Under the pieces are notes generated by a model, which saw only the letters and a list, made by a program, of their open reading frames with translations, was not told the origin of the DNA and did no database searches. The translations under genes and the position numbers were made by a program. Below, piece after piece: positions 55,615 through 64,000 of a stretch of DNA of 64,000 nt (its first letter is position 1; every line of letters starts with the position of its first letter). The stretch comes from Cohnella cholangitidis (lineage in GTDB: Bacteria; Bacillota; Bacilli; Paenibacillales; Paenibacillaceae), in the NCBI RefSeq assembly GCF_014107495.1, contig NZ_CP041969.1, forward strand, positions 2,381,501 to 2,445,500, read 5' to 3'.

Positions 55615-55741
55615 CGATTATAAGCATTATTAGCTAAGTATAAGAACATGCCAATCAGCGAGATTAGTTGCTACTTATGTGTGTATGTGTCTAGCTCATA
55701 TGCTTCATTAGTCGGCTGTCTGTTGTTAACGAATACGACGA

Positions 55742-57127
55742 TTATGCAAGCGTCGGCTGAATGTTGCGGATAACGACTTCAGACGTTACCGCAGCACGCT
55801 GCTCTATCTGCTGCATAAGTTTCTCCGGCTGCAAAGAGGCTTGCTCGGATTCCTGAATAATGTCTTCCGGCGATGGAGCACGATAAATATCCGCCCCCAG
55901 TTCAGCCAGTTTATTGACGATGTTCATGTAGCCGCGTTCAATGTGATGAATCCCGCTTACTTCCGTGCTTCCGTCCGCGACAAGCGCAGCGCAAATCAGT
56001 GCCGCACCCGCTCTTAGATCGGTTGCACACACATTTGCTCCGGATAGCTTGGTGCCGCCCGTAACAATTGCCGTACGTCCATCGACTTTAATTTCAGCGC
56101 CCATCTTAATCAGCTCATCGACGTGCATGAACCGATTCTCGAATACGGTTTCCGTTACGATGCTCGTGCCATCGGCAACCAGCAGAAGCGTCATCATCTG
56201 AGCTTGCATGTCGGTAGGGAAACCTGGATATGGCAATGTTTTGACATCGACGGCACGAAGCGGATTCGTGGCTTTAACCCGAATGCCATTCTCATCGCAA
56301 ACGACGACGGCGCCCATCTCCTCAAGCTTGGCAACGATTGGACCTAGATGGTCGCGAATCGCGCCTTCAACATAAACGTCGCCGCCCGTAATCGCTGCAG
56401 CGATCATATACGTTCCCGCTTCAACACGATCGGGAATAACATGATGTTCTGCCGCATGAAGCCTTTCGACGCCTTCAATACGAATGACACCCGTTCCAGC
56501 TCCGCGGACCTTGGCCCCCATTGCATTAAGGAAGTTGGCTAAATCAACGATTTCCGGCTCTTTAGCCGCATTTTCAATAATTGTCGTTCCAATTGCAGTC
56601 GTGGCAGCCATCATAATATTCTCCGTAGCCCCAACGCTTGCAATGTCCAAATAAATTCTCGCCCCGCGTAATTTGCCATCCACGCTGGCTTCAATGGAGC
56701 CTTGACCGAAACCGATCTCCGCACCCATTGCTTCAAACCCTTTCAAATGCTGGTCAATGGGACGCGTACCGATCGCGCAACCGCCCGGAAGAGAAATTCT
56801 TACTTTTCCAAGACGAGCCAATAGCGGCCCCATAACCAAGAACGACGCTCGCATTTTTCTAACCAATTCATAAGGTGCTTCAAACGAAGTTAACGATTCA
56901 GCATGTAGCCGGACAGTTCCGTCTTCTTGCTGCGCGTAAACCCCCAAAGCCGCGAGCACTTGAAGAATGTTCTTAACATCGTCCAGGGCGGGAACGTCAT
57001 GAATGACGCTGGACCCTTCTTCCGCTAATAAAGCAGCGGCAAGGATCGGAAGGACGGAATTTTTAGCGCCGTGCACGCGGACTGTTCCTGTTAAGGTACG
57101 TCCGCCGCGGACGATGATTTTGCTCAT
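55742..57127 (-). CDS. murA: UDP-N-acetylglucosamine 1-carboxyvinyltransferase MurA
   Basis: First committed step of peptidoglycan precursor synthesis: transfer of enolpyruvate from PEP to UDP-GlcNAc. 461 aa. [14 protein letters not shown] carries Lys22, [13 protein letters not shown] carries the fosfomycin-target Cys117, and [23 protein letters not shown] and [13 protein letters not shown] follow as expected. The protein has about 30 extra C-terminal residues ([13 protein letters not shown] onward) compared with the usual 417-430. GGAGGG lies just before the ATG. Promoter at 57207-57236 with a repeat array upstream. The location next to spoIID matches the murAA locus of Bacilli. Confidence 0.96.
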   Translation of the reverse strand: MSKIIVRGGRTLTGTVRVHGAKNSVLPILAAALLAEEGSSVIHDVPALDDVKNILQVLAALGVYAQQEDGTVRLHAESLTSFEAPYELVRKMRASFLVMGPLLARLGKVRISLPGGCAIGTRPIDQHLKGFEAMGAEIGFGQGSIEASVDGKLRGARIYLDIASVGATENIMMAATTAIGTTIIENAAKEPEIVDLANFLNAMGAKVRGAGTGVIRIEGVERLHAAEHHVIPDRVEAGTYMIAAAITGGDVYVEGAIRDHLGPIVAKLEEMGAVVVCDENGIRVKATNPLRAVDVKTLPYPGFPTDMQAQMMTLLLVADGTSIVTETVFENRFMHVDELIKMGAEIKVDGRTAIVTGGTKLSGANVCATDLRAGAALICAALVADGSTEVSGIHHIERGYMNIVNKLAELGADIYRAPSPEDIIQESEQASLQPEKLMQQIEQRAAVTSEVVIRNIQPTLA

Positions 57128-57206
57128 GGGTGGTTCCCTCCGCGCGTTATAGATTCATTCCGAAGCCTTAATGGCCAGAAGCCCGACCCCGAAAAACCCA
57201 AATTTT

Positions 57207-57236
57207 ATCATACCACTAGCCCTACCAATGACACAA
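57207..57236 (-). promoter_or_regulatory. Extended -10 SigA promoter of murA
   Basis: Minus strand: -35 TTGTGT (57231-57236), an 18-bp spacer, -10 TATGAT (57207-57212) with TGG directly upstream (extended -10). The predicted leader is about 70 nt to the murA ATG. Confidence 0.6.
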
Positions 57237-57265
57237 GCGGCATTTTCTGGGGTAAAACTGTTCAT

Positions 57266-57307
57266 TTCGACCGAATTCGACCAACTATCGACCGATATTC
57301 AACCGAA
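57266..57307. promoter_or_regulatory. Four phased 10-bp repeats upstream of the murA promoter
   Basis: Plus-strand units TTCGACCGAA (57266-57275), TTCGACCAAC (57276-57285), ATCGACCGAT (57287-57296) and TTCAACCGAA (57298-57307). Starts are 10, 11 and 11 bp apart, one helical turn, so all units face the same side of the DNA. The array ends 30 bp upstream of the -35, a usual place for an activator. The cognate regulator is unknown. Confidence 0.55.
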
Positions 57308-57370
57308 TACGATGGTTTAAATATTATTACCCAATCTTGATTTTCCGTCCCATCGATTTGTAAAATTCGA

Positions 57371-57631
57371 TCATCCCGAACGGAAAAGCCACTTCAACGT
57401 CCCTACCCACGACCAATAGTCGAGAACAAAACGCGCGACTAAATGGCCAAGTCCTACCGCTAGCAGCAGTTGCAGTACTCTGGCCCGGGGACTTCGAGGC
57501 TGGCGCAAGATTTTATCGAAATTTATTTCTTGCAAAACGATCCAAGCGACAACCACGCAACCTAAAGTAACGAAGATCGAGAAGAGACCATTCCATCCTG
57601 CTAAAGCGAATAACCCTGCTTCGTTATCCAT
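57371..57631 (-). CDS. DUF1146 (YwzB-like) small membrane protein
   Basis: 86 aa with two membrane segments (about residues 13-33 and 49-72), the middle WIVLQEINFDKILRQPRSPRARVLQLLL and the end WVGTLKWLFRSG. This matches the DUF1146 family (YwzB in Bacillus), whose function is unknown. GGGAGG precedes the ATG. The gene lies between the subtilase gene and murA; DUF1146 genes are commonly found beside murA or the nuo/atp operons in relatives. Confidence 0.85.
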   Translation of the reverse strand: MDNEAGLFALAGWNGLFSIFVTLGCVVVAWIVLQEINFDKILRQPRSPRARVLQLLLAVGLGHLVARFVLDYWSWVGTLKWLFRSG

Positions 57632-57685
57632 TTGACGAACCTCCCTCCCACGACCGGCTTCGCTGTGCTTCAGGCATATTCGGAT

Positions 57686-59818
57686 CTAATCGTTAGCAAG
57701 ACGTAATTGAAGTCCATAATATTGATTGCGGTTATACTTGTCTGCCGTAACTTTGACATAATAAGTTCCAGGCAGCAGTTCCTTCTCGCCAAGCAATGAT
57801 TTCTGTCCTTCGCCATTGCTCCATTTCTCTAGGCTTTGCAGCTTTTTATTCCGTAATTCAACGCGAATTGCCATTGTATCAGGGATATTGCCGATCGACA
57901 GTTTTACTTTCTGCTTTTTAGTAAGAGTAAAACGATACCAATCTTGATCTTTAGTCGTATGGATCAACCCATTGTAAACTTTATCGGGCGAGAGCGGTGT
58001 GGAAGTTAGAGGATTTTCATTCGGTTCATACAAATCCTCTTTCTCGGTAATATATTCCAATGATGCGGTATACGTCCCGATTACTGCCATCGGGTTCGAA
58101 GAAACCGCATTGGAAATTCGTATGTAATAGGTTCCGGCCTTCGCATCGCTCATTGTCCATTGCTCGTTGCCGCCGTCTCCACGTTCATCGACGATGATTT
58201 CCGTTCCGCGCGACGACTGGATTTTGATTTGAGGATCAATCCGTGTCGTGTCTGGCGTAATCGATAACTTAATCATCCCCGGCTTGGGCAGTTTCACGAC
58301 AAACCAATCTACATCTCCGCGGGTATGAAAAGTTCCCGTCCATTTCTGGCTTCGCGAAGGGAGAGTGCTCGCTGCTGCCGCGCTATTGTTAGGCTCTCTG
58401 GCATCAGGATTCATGCTGAACGCGGATTCCAGCCTATAACCGTTCGTAGACTGAAAAGCAGACGCCGAACTGCTTACTTGAAGCCAATAACGTCCTTTAT
58501 TCAACGTCCAACTCATCGTTTCATCCGCAACGGCGCGTCGAGGCTCGACAGTCCCTTGTTCATCATAAAGAGACAAGCGAACCCCATCTCCCTCAACGTC
58601 GTATAAGCCGCTATAAGGCGCTTCAAACGTATACCAATCGGTATCCGAGCCGTTTTTCCAGTTTCCGGTCACTTCTTTCCCTAGCGGGAACTCGCTTGCC
58701 TGTGCCTTCGTATTGTTAGGCTCCCGCCAATCGATCGTCGAATCCGCCTGAAGAGCTCTTATGGCGGAGACAAGTCCATACCCCATGCTAGGATTCCAAA
58801 TTTCGGTGCCGCTATGTTGCGCTGTTCTTCTCAATGTCTCGCGCAAACGAAGCGGTGTCCACTCCGGATGAACCGCTTTTAGCATGGCCGCCGTTGCCGC
58901 AACCTGCGGAGCACCCATCGAAGTCCCTTCCATCTCGATGCCGCCGCCGTTGATCGTTAAGGTTTGCACCCTCCACATCGCGCTAACGTCATTCTCAGGA
59001 CCGGAAGTCGACTGGTCGGTCGGTTCTGTCCCTTCCGACCCCGCAACCGCCAGAACGGTGGAATAAGCCGCAGGATACTGCACGGCTGCTTTGGCACCGA
59101 ATACCGCCGCGTCGTTTCCGCTTGCAGCGACGAGTAGAACTCCCTTTTCTTCAGCATAAGCTACCGCTTCCCGCAAACCCGGCGCATCTCTTCTAAGCCC
59201 AAGTGAGAGCACGATTATGTCCGCTCCTTGGTCCACCGCATATCGGATTCCCTCGGTCAGCTTCTCCTCGTTGCCCGAGCCGAACTGATCCAGTGCTTTA
59301 ATCGGCAATAGACTCCCTTTCCACCTGCCGAGCCCGGGCGACAATTCGCCGGCTTTAGCAACCGCCGCAATGATTCCGGCTACCGCCGTACCGTGACCGT
59401 TATCGTCCTGAGCCGTTTTCCGCCCATTAACCAAGTTCTTACCCTCTAGGAGATAAGGCTTTAGGTCAGGATGATTAAAATCGACCCCCGTATCCACGAT
59501 AGCTATAGTCGACGTAACATCTCTGCTTAAATAAGCCCATGCTTCCGGAATCCCGATCGCCTTCAAGAAAGCGGGAGTAGGAGGGGCCGCCAGAGGAACC
59601 ACAAGCTTAGACGGGGACGGTTGTATAGCCTGGGCAATAACCGGAGATTTCTTCTCAATGGCGACAACAGAAATTCGTATCACCGACCGGTTATCTGTCG
59701 ATAGTAACATCACGGAACAACAAACAAGAGTTGTAGACGCCAGCGCAATAAAAAACCGCAAGTTGAATTTACGTGAAATTGAACTTAATCCCGAACGGTT
59801 ACGCAGCTTAACCAACAC
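57686..59818 (-). CDS. Secreted S8 family serine peptidase with PPC-type C-terminal domains
   Basis: 710 aa subtilase. A membrane/signal segment lies at residues about 21-42, but it follows a basic N-terminus and has no obvious cleavage site, so the protein may be anchored. Catalytic triad: Asp109 (IVDTGVD), His142 (NGHGTAVAG) and Ser300 (EGTSMGAP), with the oxyanion Asn in AASGND. After about residue 365 come three PPC-like beta domains, each opening REPNN/YEPNEN and containing D-x-DWY/DWF (SDTDWYTFE, GDVDWFVVK, KDQDWYRFT). The GTG start has AAAGGA 6 nt upstream. Its role on the cell surface is unknown; a housekeeping or sporulation protease is possible. Confidence 0.9.
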   Translation of the reverse strand: MLVKLRNRSGLSSISRKFNLRFFIALASTTLVCCSVMLLSTDNRSVIRISVVAIEKKSPVIAQAIQPSPSKLVVPLAAPPTPAFLKAIGIPEAWAYLSRDVTSTIAIVDTGVDFNHPDLKPYLLEGKNLVNGRKTAQDDNGHGTAVAGIIAAVAKAGELSPGLGRWKGSLLPIKALDQFGSGNEEKLTEGIRYAVDQGADIIVLSLGLRRDAPGLREAVAYAEEKGVLLVAASGNDAAVFGAKAAVQYPAAYSTVLAVAGSEGTEPTDQSTSGPENDVSAMWRVQTLTINGGGIEMEGTSMGAPQVAATAAMLKAVHPEWTPLRLRETLRRTAQHSGTEIWNPSMGYGLVSAIRALQADSTIDWREPNNTKAQASEFPLGKEVTGNWKNGSDTDWYTFEAPYSGLYDVEGDGVRLSLYDEQGTVEPRRAVADETMSWTLNKGRYWLQVSSSASAFQSTNGYRLESAFSMNPDAREPNNSAAAASTLPSRSQKWTGTFHTRGDVDWFVVKLPKPGMIKLSITPDTTRIDPQIKIQSSRGTEIIVDERGDGGNEQWTMSDAKAGTYYIRISNAVSSNPMAVIGTYTASLEYITEKEDLYEPNENPLTSTPLSPDKVYNGLIHTTKDQDWYRFTLTKKQKVKLSIGNIPDTMAIRVELRNKKLQSLEKWSNGEGQKSLLGEKELLPGTYYVKVTADKYNRNQYYGLQLRLAND

Positions 59819-59935
59819 CTTTGTTCCTTTCGTGTAAAACGGTTTCGTCGTTGTCTATTATTCATTTCGATTTTCGACAGCGATTCCCTTCTTTCCCTTT
59901 GAAAATCGGGTCTAAGGTCGCAATTTGTCGCAATA

Positions 59936-59979
59936 AAAGGGCAATCTCCAAGCCTCGCGACTTGAAGACTGCCCTTTTT
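59936..59979. terminator. Bidirectional terminator after nuoN
   Basis: AAAAGGGCA with TCTTCAAG pairs with its complement (a few G-U pairs) around an 8-nt loop. T-runs follow on both strands. It ends the nuo operon on the minus strand and separates it from the subtilase gene. Confidence 0.8.
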
Positions 59980-59991
59980 ATCCTTATTCTG

Positions 59992-61545
59992 TTAACCTCG
60001 CAGTATGAGTAAATCCGTTGGAATGGAAAACACTTCGCCTATCCATTCCAGAATAGGTACGGGTAAAAATCCTAGAACCAACGTCACTATCACACATATC
60101 CATATCGTAATGACGGCTGGGAACGACAAGGTCAATCCGTTATCCACCGTACCGCTTCTCATGTACATTTGACGAATGAACGAAAAATATACAGCGTAAG
60201 AAACGACAGTAGTCACTAGTAAAATGGCGCCAAGCCAGTACGTATGCGTCTGTGCAGTTCCGAACAGGATGAACAGCTTACCCATAAAACCGCCCGTAAC
60301 CGGAAGACCGGCCAACGAACAGAGCAGGATCGTCATCGCGGCAGCCGTCCATGGCGCACGGTGGTACAGACCCGCGAACCCCGATATCGTCTCATTGCCG
60401 GTATCTCTGGCCACGATCGTCAGCACGGAGAACGCGCCGATGTTCATGAAAGCGTAAGCTACGAAGAAATAAATAAACTCGGAAAATAAGGAAGCGTGCA
60501 TCTCCGTTAAACTAATGGCTAAAGGGACAAGCAAAATCCCCGCATTCGCTACTCCCGAGAGAGCAAGCAACCGTTTCACGTTTTTTTGTCTCAATGCCCC
60601 TACCGTACCGACGATCATCGCCGCAGCGGCTAGAACGGATAAACCCAAGAAAACATCCTTCTTAAGCAAGGTGTCTGCCGCCGGAGCCATAAAAGCCGTA
60701 TTCATGAAAATGCGGTATAACATGGCGAATGCCGCACCCTTGGCGACAACCGCCAAGAATGCCGTTACCGGCGTCGGAGCGCCTTGGTATACGTCTGCCG
60801 CCCAAGCATGAAACGGCGCCAGCGCTAATTTGACGGCGAAGCCAGCGATCATCAGGAAGAAACTGATGTACAGCAAAGCTTCGAAGTTTTCGACCGCCGA
60901 GCCTAGACCCTGCATGATTACAGCAAAGTTCGTTCCGCCCGTAAGGCCGTAAAGGAATGACATCCCGTATAAAATAAACGCGGAAGCTACACCGCCAGTC
61001 ACGACATACTTAAACGCGGCTTCGCTGGACAGCCTGCTTCTCTTACGAGTCGCTACGAGCACATAAGTCGTGATGCTTAAAAGCTCCAATCCTACGAACA
61101 ACGTAATCAGATCACCGGACGAGGACATGACCATCGCGCCTAGAGCCGCCGGGAGTATAAGATAATAAAGTTCTCCTTTGACGGGGACATCCTCATCCCG
61201 AACCGTACCGAGCGACGAGAAAACGATGAATGCCGAAGCGCCCAAAAACACTAGCTTCAACAAGTTGCCGAAATCGTCTATCCGGTAGCTGCCGTTCAGC
61301 AGGGAATAGTATCCCGGAGCGCTGTCCGACGGATCGACGCCCTTTCCCAATGAGAGCATTAGGACTACTACGAATCCAGCGGATACGACGATTCCCGCAA
61401 GCGTCAGCCAACCAATGACATCCCGACTGACCCTCTTAGGAAGCACGAGATCGAGGATGACGAGCAAGATAGCAAAACCCGACAACACGAGCTCGGGGGC
61501 TAAGTACCACGTATCGCTCCACGACAAAGTCTGCAAAGCTTCCAT
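59992..61545 (-). CDS. nuoN: NADH-quinone oxidoreductase subunit N
   Basis: Antiporter-like membrane subunit of complex I. 517 aa with about 14 membrane segments. Key residues of the proton path are seen: LFVGLELLSITTYVLVA (conserved Glu in TM5), KLALAPFHAWAADVYQGAPTPVTAFLA (Lys in TM7), RQKNVKRLLALSGVANAG and LLCSLAGLPVTGGFMGK. Last gene of the nuo operon, 1 bp after the nuoM stop, with a terminator beyond. Confidence 0.95.
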   Translation of the reverse strand: MEALQTLSWSDTWYLAPELVLSGFAILLVILDLVLPKRVSRDVIGWLTLAGIVVSAGFVVVLMLSLGKGVDPSDSAPGYYSLLNGSYRIDDFGNLLKLVFLGASAFIVFSSLGTVRDEDVPVKGELYYLILPAALGAMVMSSSGDLITLFVGLELLSITTYVLVATRKRSRLSSEAAFKYVVTGGVASAFILYGMSFLYGLTGGTNFAVIMQGLGSAVENFEALLYISFFLMIAGFAVKLALAPFHAWAADVYQGAPTPVTAFLAVVAKGAAFAMLYRIFMNTAFMAPAADTLLKKDVFLGLSVLAAAAMIVGTVGALRQKNVKRLLALSGVANAGILLVPLAISLTEMHASLFSEFIYFFVAYAFMNIGAFSVLTIVARDTGNETISGFAGLYHRAPWTAAAMTILLCSLAGLPVTGGFMGKLFILFGTAQTHTYWLGAILLVTTVVSYAVYFSFIRQMYMRSGTVDNGLTLSFPAVITIWICVIVTLVLGFLPVPILEWIGEVFSIPTDLLILRG

Positions 61546-61546
61546 G

Positions 61547-63172
61547 TTATCCCCCCACCCTCGTCTGAATTTGTTCCAGTAGTCCCGTAAATCCGTGTTG
61601 CATGAGGTCCGTTAATATGGATGGGTAGACGCCTAGCAAGACAATAAGCGCCGCGAGCGTAATCATCGGCAACGCTTCAATGAACCGCGCATCCTTCATG
61701 CCTGCGAATCGTTCGGGCATCGGACCGTACGTGATGCTAAGAATGCTGCGCAGCACGTAGATAGCCGCGAACAATATCCCCAGCACGCCAATGGCGGTTA
61801 TGATTTTCATCGATCCGAACAATCCGAGGAACGATAAAAATTCGCCCACGAAGCCGGATAGTCCGGGCAATCCCAACGAAGCCAGACCGGCGATCAGCAA
61901 TATTCCCGACATGAACGGAACGGCTTTGGCCAGTCCGCCCAAATCGCTCAGTTGCGTAGAATTCGTCCGTTCGTAAATACTGCCTACGATGAGGAACAGC
62001 AACGCGGAGATGAGTCCGTGCGACACCGATTGATAGATCGCGCCTTGCAAGCCGACTTCCTCAAGAGATGCGATCCCCAGCAGCACGATGCCCATGTGGC
62101 TTATGCTTGAATACGCGAGTACCAGCTTGAACTCTTTCTGCACGCATGCCAGTACTGCGCCGTACAAAATATTGATGACCCCGAGAACGGCCAACGTCGT
62201 CGTCCACGACTGCAACTGCTCGGGAAATAAGAATACCGCGAAGCGGATCAATCCGTATACGCCCATCTTCAGCAAGATGCCGGAGTGGATCATTACGATC
62301 GCCGGAGGCGCCTCCGTATGCACCTTTAACATCCATGTGTGGAACGGGAAGATCGGAACCTTGATGCCGATCGCGATCAGCAGCAGCACGAATGCTCCCC
62401 ATCTCGCGCCGTCGGTCAGGAATATTCCGAAATATCTCGAATTTTCCACATCCATGTTCGCTACGGCATTCGGATCGGCGACGTTGGCAAGCAGTACGTC
62501 ATAATTTCCGCTATACAGGAAATTCGTCTCTCCGGTTACGCTAAATCCTAACGTAACGATCAGAATGAGAAAGGATAGCAGCATCGCCGCAGATCCAAGC
62601 CCATTATAGATGAGAAACCGCGTAGCCGCCTTCTCTCGCCCGTAATAACCCCAGATCCCGATTAGGAAGAACATCGGAATAAGCGTCACTTCAAAGAAAA
62701 TAAAGAACAAAATTAAATCGCGCGCCAGGAACACGCCATAAATTCCGGTAAGCAAGAGAAGAAACAATACATAATAGGTTTTCCATCGTTTGCGAATATG
62801 TACCGAAGCGAGAACGGACATCGTAGACACGACACCCGTCAGCAGCAGCAACGGCATCGATATTCCGTCGACCGCCATATGGTAGTCGAAAGCCACTTTT
62901 AACGAAGCTACTCCGCCCTGCAACGTCATATTCAGAACTTCGTTGTTCAGCGGGATGGACAACCAGGTCGAATGTTCCGTGTACGCTCCGCCACCCATGG
63001 CTGGCTCATAAGCGGCGAACAACCATAGAGTCAATGCTAGAGGAATTAACGTAAAAATAATTGCCGTGGTTCTAAGCCAATTGCTTCTGGCGCTCGGAAG
63101 CATCAGAACGATCAGCGCGCCGACTAACGGCGCAAATGCGATAAACGAAAGTACCGGCAAGTCATCCAGCAT
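61547..63172 (-). CDS. nuoM: NADH-quinone oxidoreductase subunit M
   Basis: Proton-pumping membrane subunit of complex I. 541 aa with about 14 membrane segments. Landmarks: LILFFIFFEVTLIPMFFLIGIWG (conserved Glu), KVPIFPFHTWMLKVHTEAPPA (Lys and the APPA turn), KEFKLVLAYSSISHMG and LSLPGLSGFVGEFLSFLG, close to the family consensus. The ATG shares one base with the nuoL stop (TAATG), so the two are translationally coupled. Confidence 0.95.
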   Translation of the reverse strand: MLDDLPVLSFIAFAPLVGALIVLMLPSARSNWLRTTAIIFTLIPLALTLWLFAAYEPAMGGGAYTEHSTWLSIPLNNEVLNMTLQGGVASLKVAFDYHMAVDGISMPLLLLTGVVSTMSVLASVHIRKRWKTYYVLFLLLLTGIYGVFLARDLILFFIFFEVTLIPMFFLIGIWGYYGREKAATRFLIYNGLGSAAMLLSFLILIVTLGFSVTGETNFLYSGNYDVLLANVADPNAVANMDVENSRYFGIFLTDGARWGAFVLLLIAIGIKVPIFPFHTWMLKVHTEAPPAIVMIHSGILLKMGVYGLIRFAVFLFPEQLQSWTTTLAVLGVINILYGAVLACVQKEFKLVLAYSSISHMGIVLLGIASLEEVGLQGAIYQSVSHGLISALLFLIVGSIYERTNSTQLSDLGGLAKAVPFMSGILLIAGLASLGLPGLSGFVGEFLSFLGLFGSMKIITAIGVLGILFAAIYVLRSILSITYGPMPERFAGMKDARFIEALPMITLAALIVLLGVYPSILTDLMQHGFTGLLEQIQTRVGG

Positions 63173-64000
63173 TACCAGAACCTCCTTCCGGCGATCGCGA
63201 CAATCAGAATAACGATTCCGATGACTGCCGTAAGGGCATAGGCTTGAACTTGGCCGCTCTGCAGCCTAGTATTTAACCGGCCTAGAGCGGACACGGAATA
63301 CCCCGACAAGCGGACGATTCCGTCCACCACGTATTCATCGAACAGCTCTAGCGCTTTACCGATCCCTTGCAAAGGCTTGACGAACAACCATTGATAGAGC
63401 TCATCGATATAATACTTGCGTTCGAGCACGGTAACCAGCCAAGGGACTTGCGAAGTCACCGCATCGCGCCGGATTGTTCCTTTGACGTAAGTCAGCCATC
63501 CGATATAGAGCCCTAACAACCCTACGGCCGCGGACACGACCATGACCAAACCGCTGACATGGTGCTCTGCTTCATCGCCCATTAACCAATGGCCGAACCA
63601 ACCGTTGAACGGCGTCTCGACAAAACCGGCTACCGTAGCCAGGACGGCGAGCACGATGAGCGGAATCGTCATAACCGATGGGGATTCCTTGGCATGTTGG
63701 CCTTCCCGCGGTTTGCCGACGAACACTAAGAAAAATAATCTTGCCATGTATAACGCCGTAAAGAACGCAGCTATGACGGCTACGACGAACAAGATCGGCT
63801 GTTTATCCAGCGCCACGGTCAAGATCGCGTCTTTGGACCAGAATCCCGAAAACGGCGGTATCCCGGACAGGGCAAGCGCGCCGATACCGAACGTCCAGGC
63901 CGTTACCTTCATTTTGCTTCCAAGACCGCCCATTTCGCGTATGTCTTGTGTATGCACGCTGTGGATGACGCTGCCAGCTCCCAGGAACAGCAACGCTTTG
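63172..64000 (-). CDS. nuoL: NADH-quinone oxidoreductase subunit L, 5' end beyond window
   Basis: The C-terminal 276 or so residues of the largest antiporter-like subunit of complex I. KALLFLGAGSVIHSVHTQDI with REMGGL, then LALSGIPPFSGFWSKDAIL, ARLFFLVFVGKPR and a C-terminal amphipathic helix region (YYIDELYQWLFVKPLQGIGKALELFDEYVVDGIV) place it as NuoL. The reading frame runs on past coordinate 64000, so the true start lies outside. First of the three nuo genes seen here. Confidence 0.95.
   Translation of the reverse strand, partial: KALLFLGAGSVIHSVHTQDIREMGGLGSKMKVTAWTFGIGALALSGIPPFSGFWSKDAILTVALDKQPILFVVAVIAAFFTALYMARLFFLVFVGKPREGQHAKESPSVMTIPLIVLAVLATVAGFVETPFNGWFGHWLMGDEAEHHVSGLVMVVSAAVGLLGLYIGWLTYVKGTIRRDAVTSQVPWLVTVLERKYYIDELYQWLFVKPLQGIGKALELFDEYVVDGIVRLSGYSVSALGRLNTRLQSGQVQAYALTAVIGIVILIVAIAGRRFW

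Overview
The window looks like a chromosomal segment of an endospore-forming, flagellated Gram-positive bacterium of the Paenibacillaceae (Paenibacillus or Cohnella type). The evidence is the gene order murA, spoIID, spoIIQ, spoIIID, mbl, flhO, flhP, fabZ (the Bacillus/Paenibacillus arrangement), an alpha/beta-type spore DNA-binding protein, two large SLH-domain surface proteins, a csaB-type pyruvyl transferase and nuo-type complex I genes. All genes but one are on the minus strand, so the window reads from right to left in transcription order. No rRNA, tRNA or CRISPR array was seen.

Layout from low to high coordinate: metK (3' end cut by the window edge) with its promoter; a spore SASP gene; an rfbC-rfbB-rfbD dTDP-L-rhamnose operon; a small secreted protein; a visibly AT-rich exopolysaccharide operon of about 23.5 kb (4641-28186, promoter near 28270) with Wzz, a CapD/WbpM-like dehydratase, O-antigen ligase/polymerase, two heparinase II/III-like proteins, two bi-domain oxidoreductases, an AsnB-type amidotransferase, Wzx, Wzy, a WecC dehydrogenase, glycosyltransferases and a PglC/WcaJ-type sugar-phosphate transferase; a secreted protein and two SLH surface proteins (28350-38170); the secondary cell wall polymer genes tagO, wecG/tagA and csaB with a DUF5693 membrane protein; then phosphohexomutase, fabZ, pgsA, an EpuA-like protein, flhP, flhO, mbl, spoIIID, an HD-GYP protein, spoIIQ and spoIID; a lone plus-strand IS1595/ISXO2-like transposase gene; murA; a DUF1146 protein; a subtilase; and the end of the nuo operon (nuoN, nuoM, partial nuoL).

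Most of the window serves the cell surface. Nucleotide-sugar enzymes feed the exopolysaccharide and rhamnose pathways, TagO and WecG start the wall polymer, CsaB would add the pyruvyl group that SLH domains bind, and the SLH proteins form or decorate the surface layer. The murA/mbl/spo block controls peptidoglycan and sporulation.

The most unusual signals are: (1) a dispersed intergenic repeat, TTTnnCGYTATCCC-N5-HTCAGGAA, with at least eight good copies and a fixed 5-bp gap, bracketing both csaB and the transposase-like gene in inverted orientation; (2) a duplicated lyase-plus-bi-domain-oxidoreductase pair inside the exopolysaccharide operon; (3) four single-base-loss frameshifts in three surface-polysaccharide genes; (4) a helically phased array of four 10-bp repeats upstream of the murA promoter; (5) a palindrome and inverted repeats around the metK promoter in place of a SAM riboswitch; (6) two in-frame, SD-equipped starts on the main S-layer gene.
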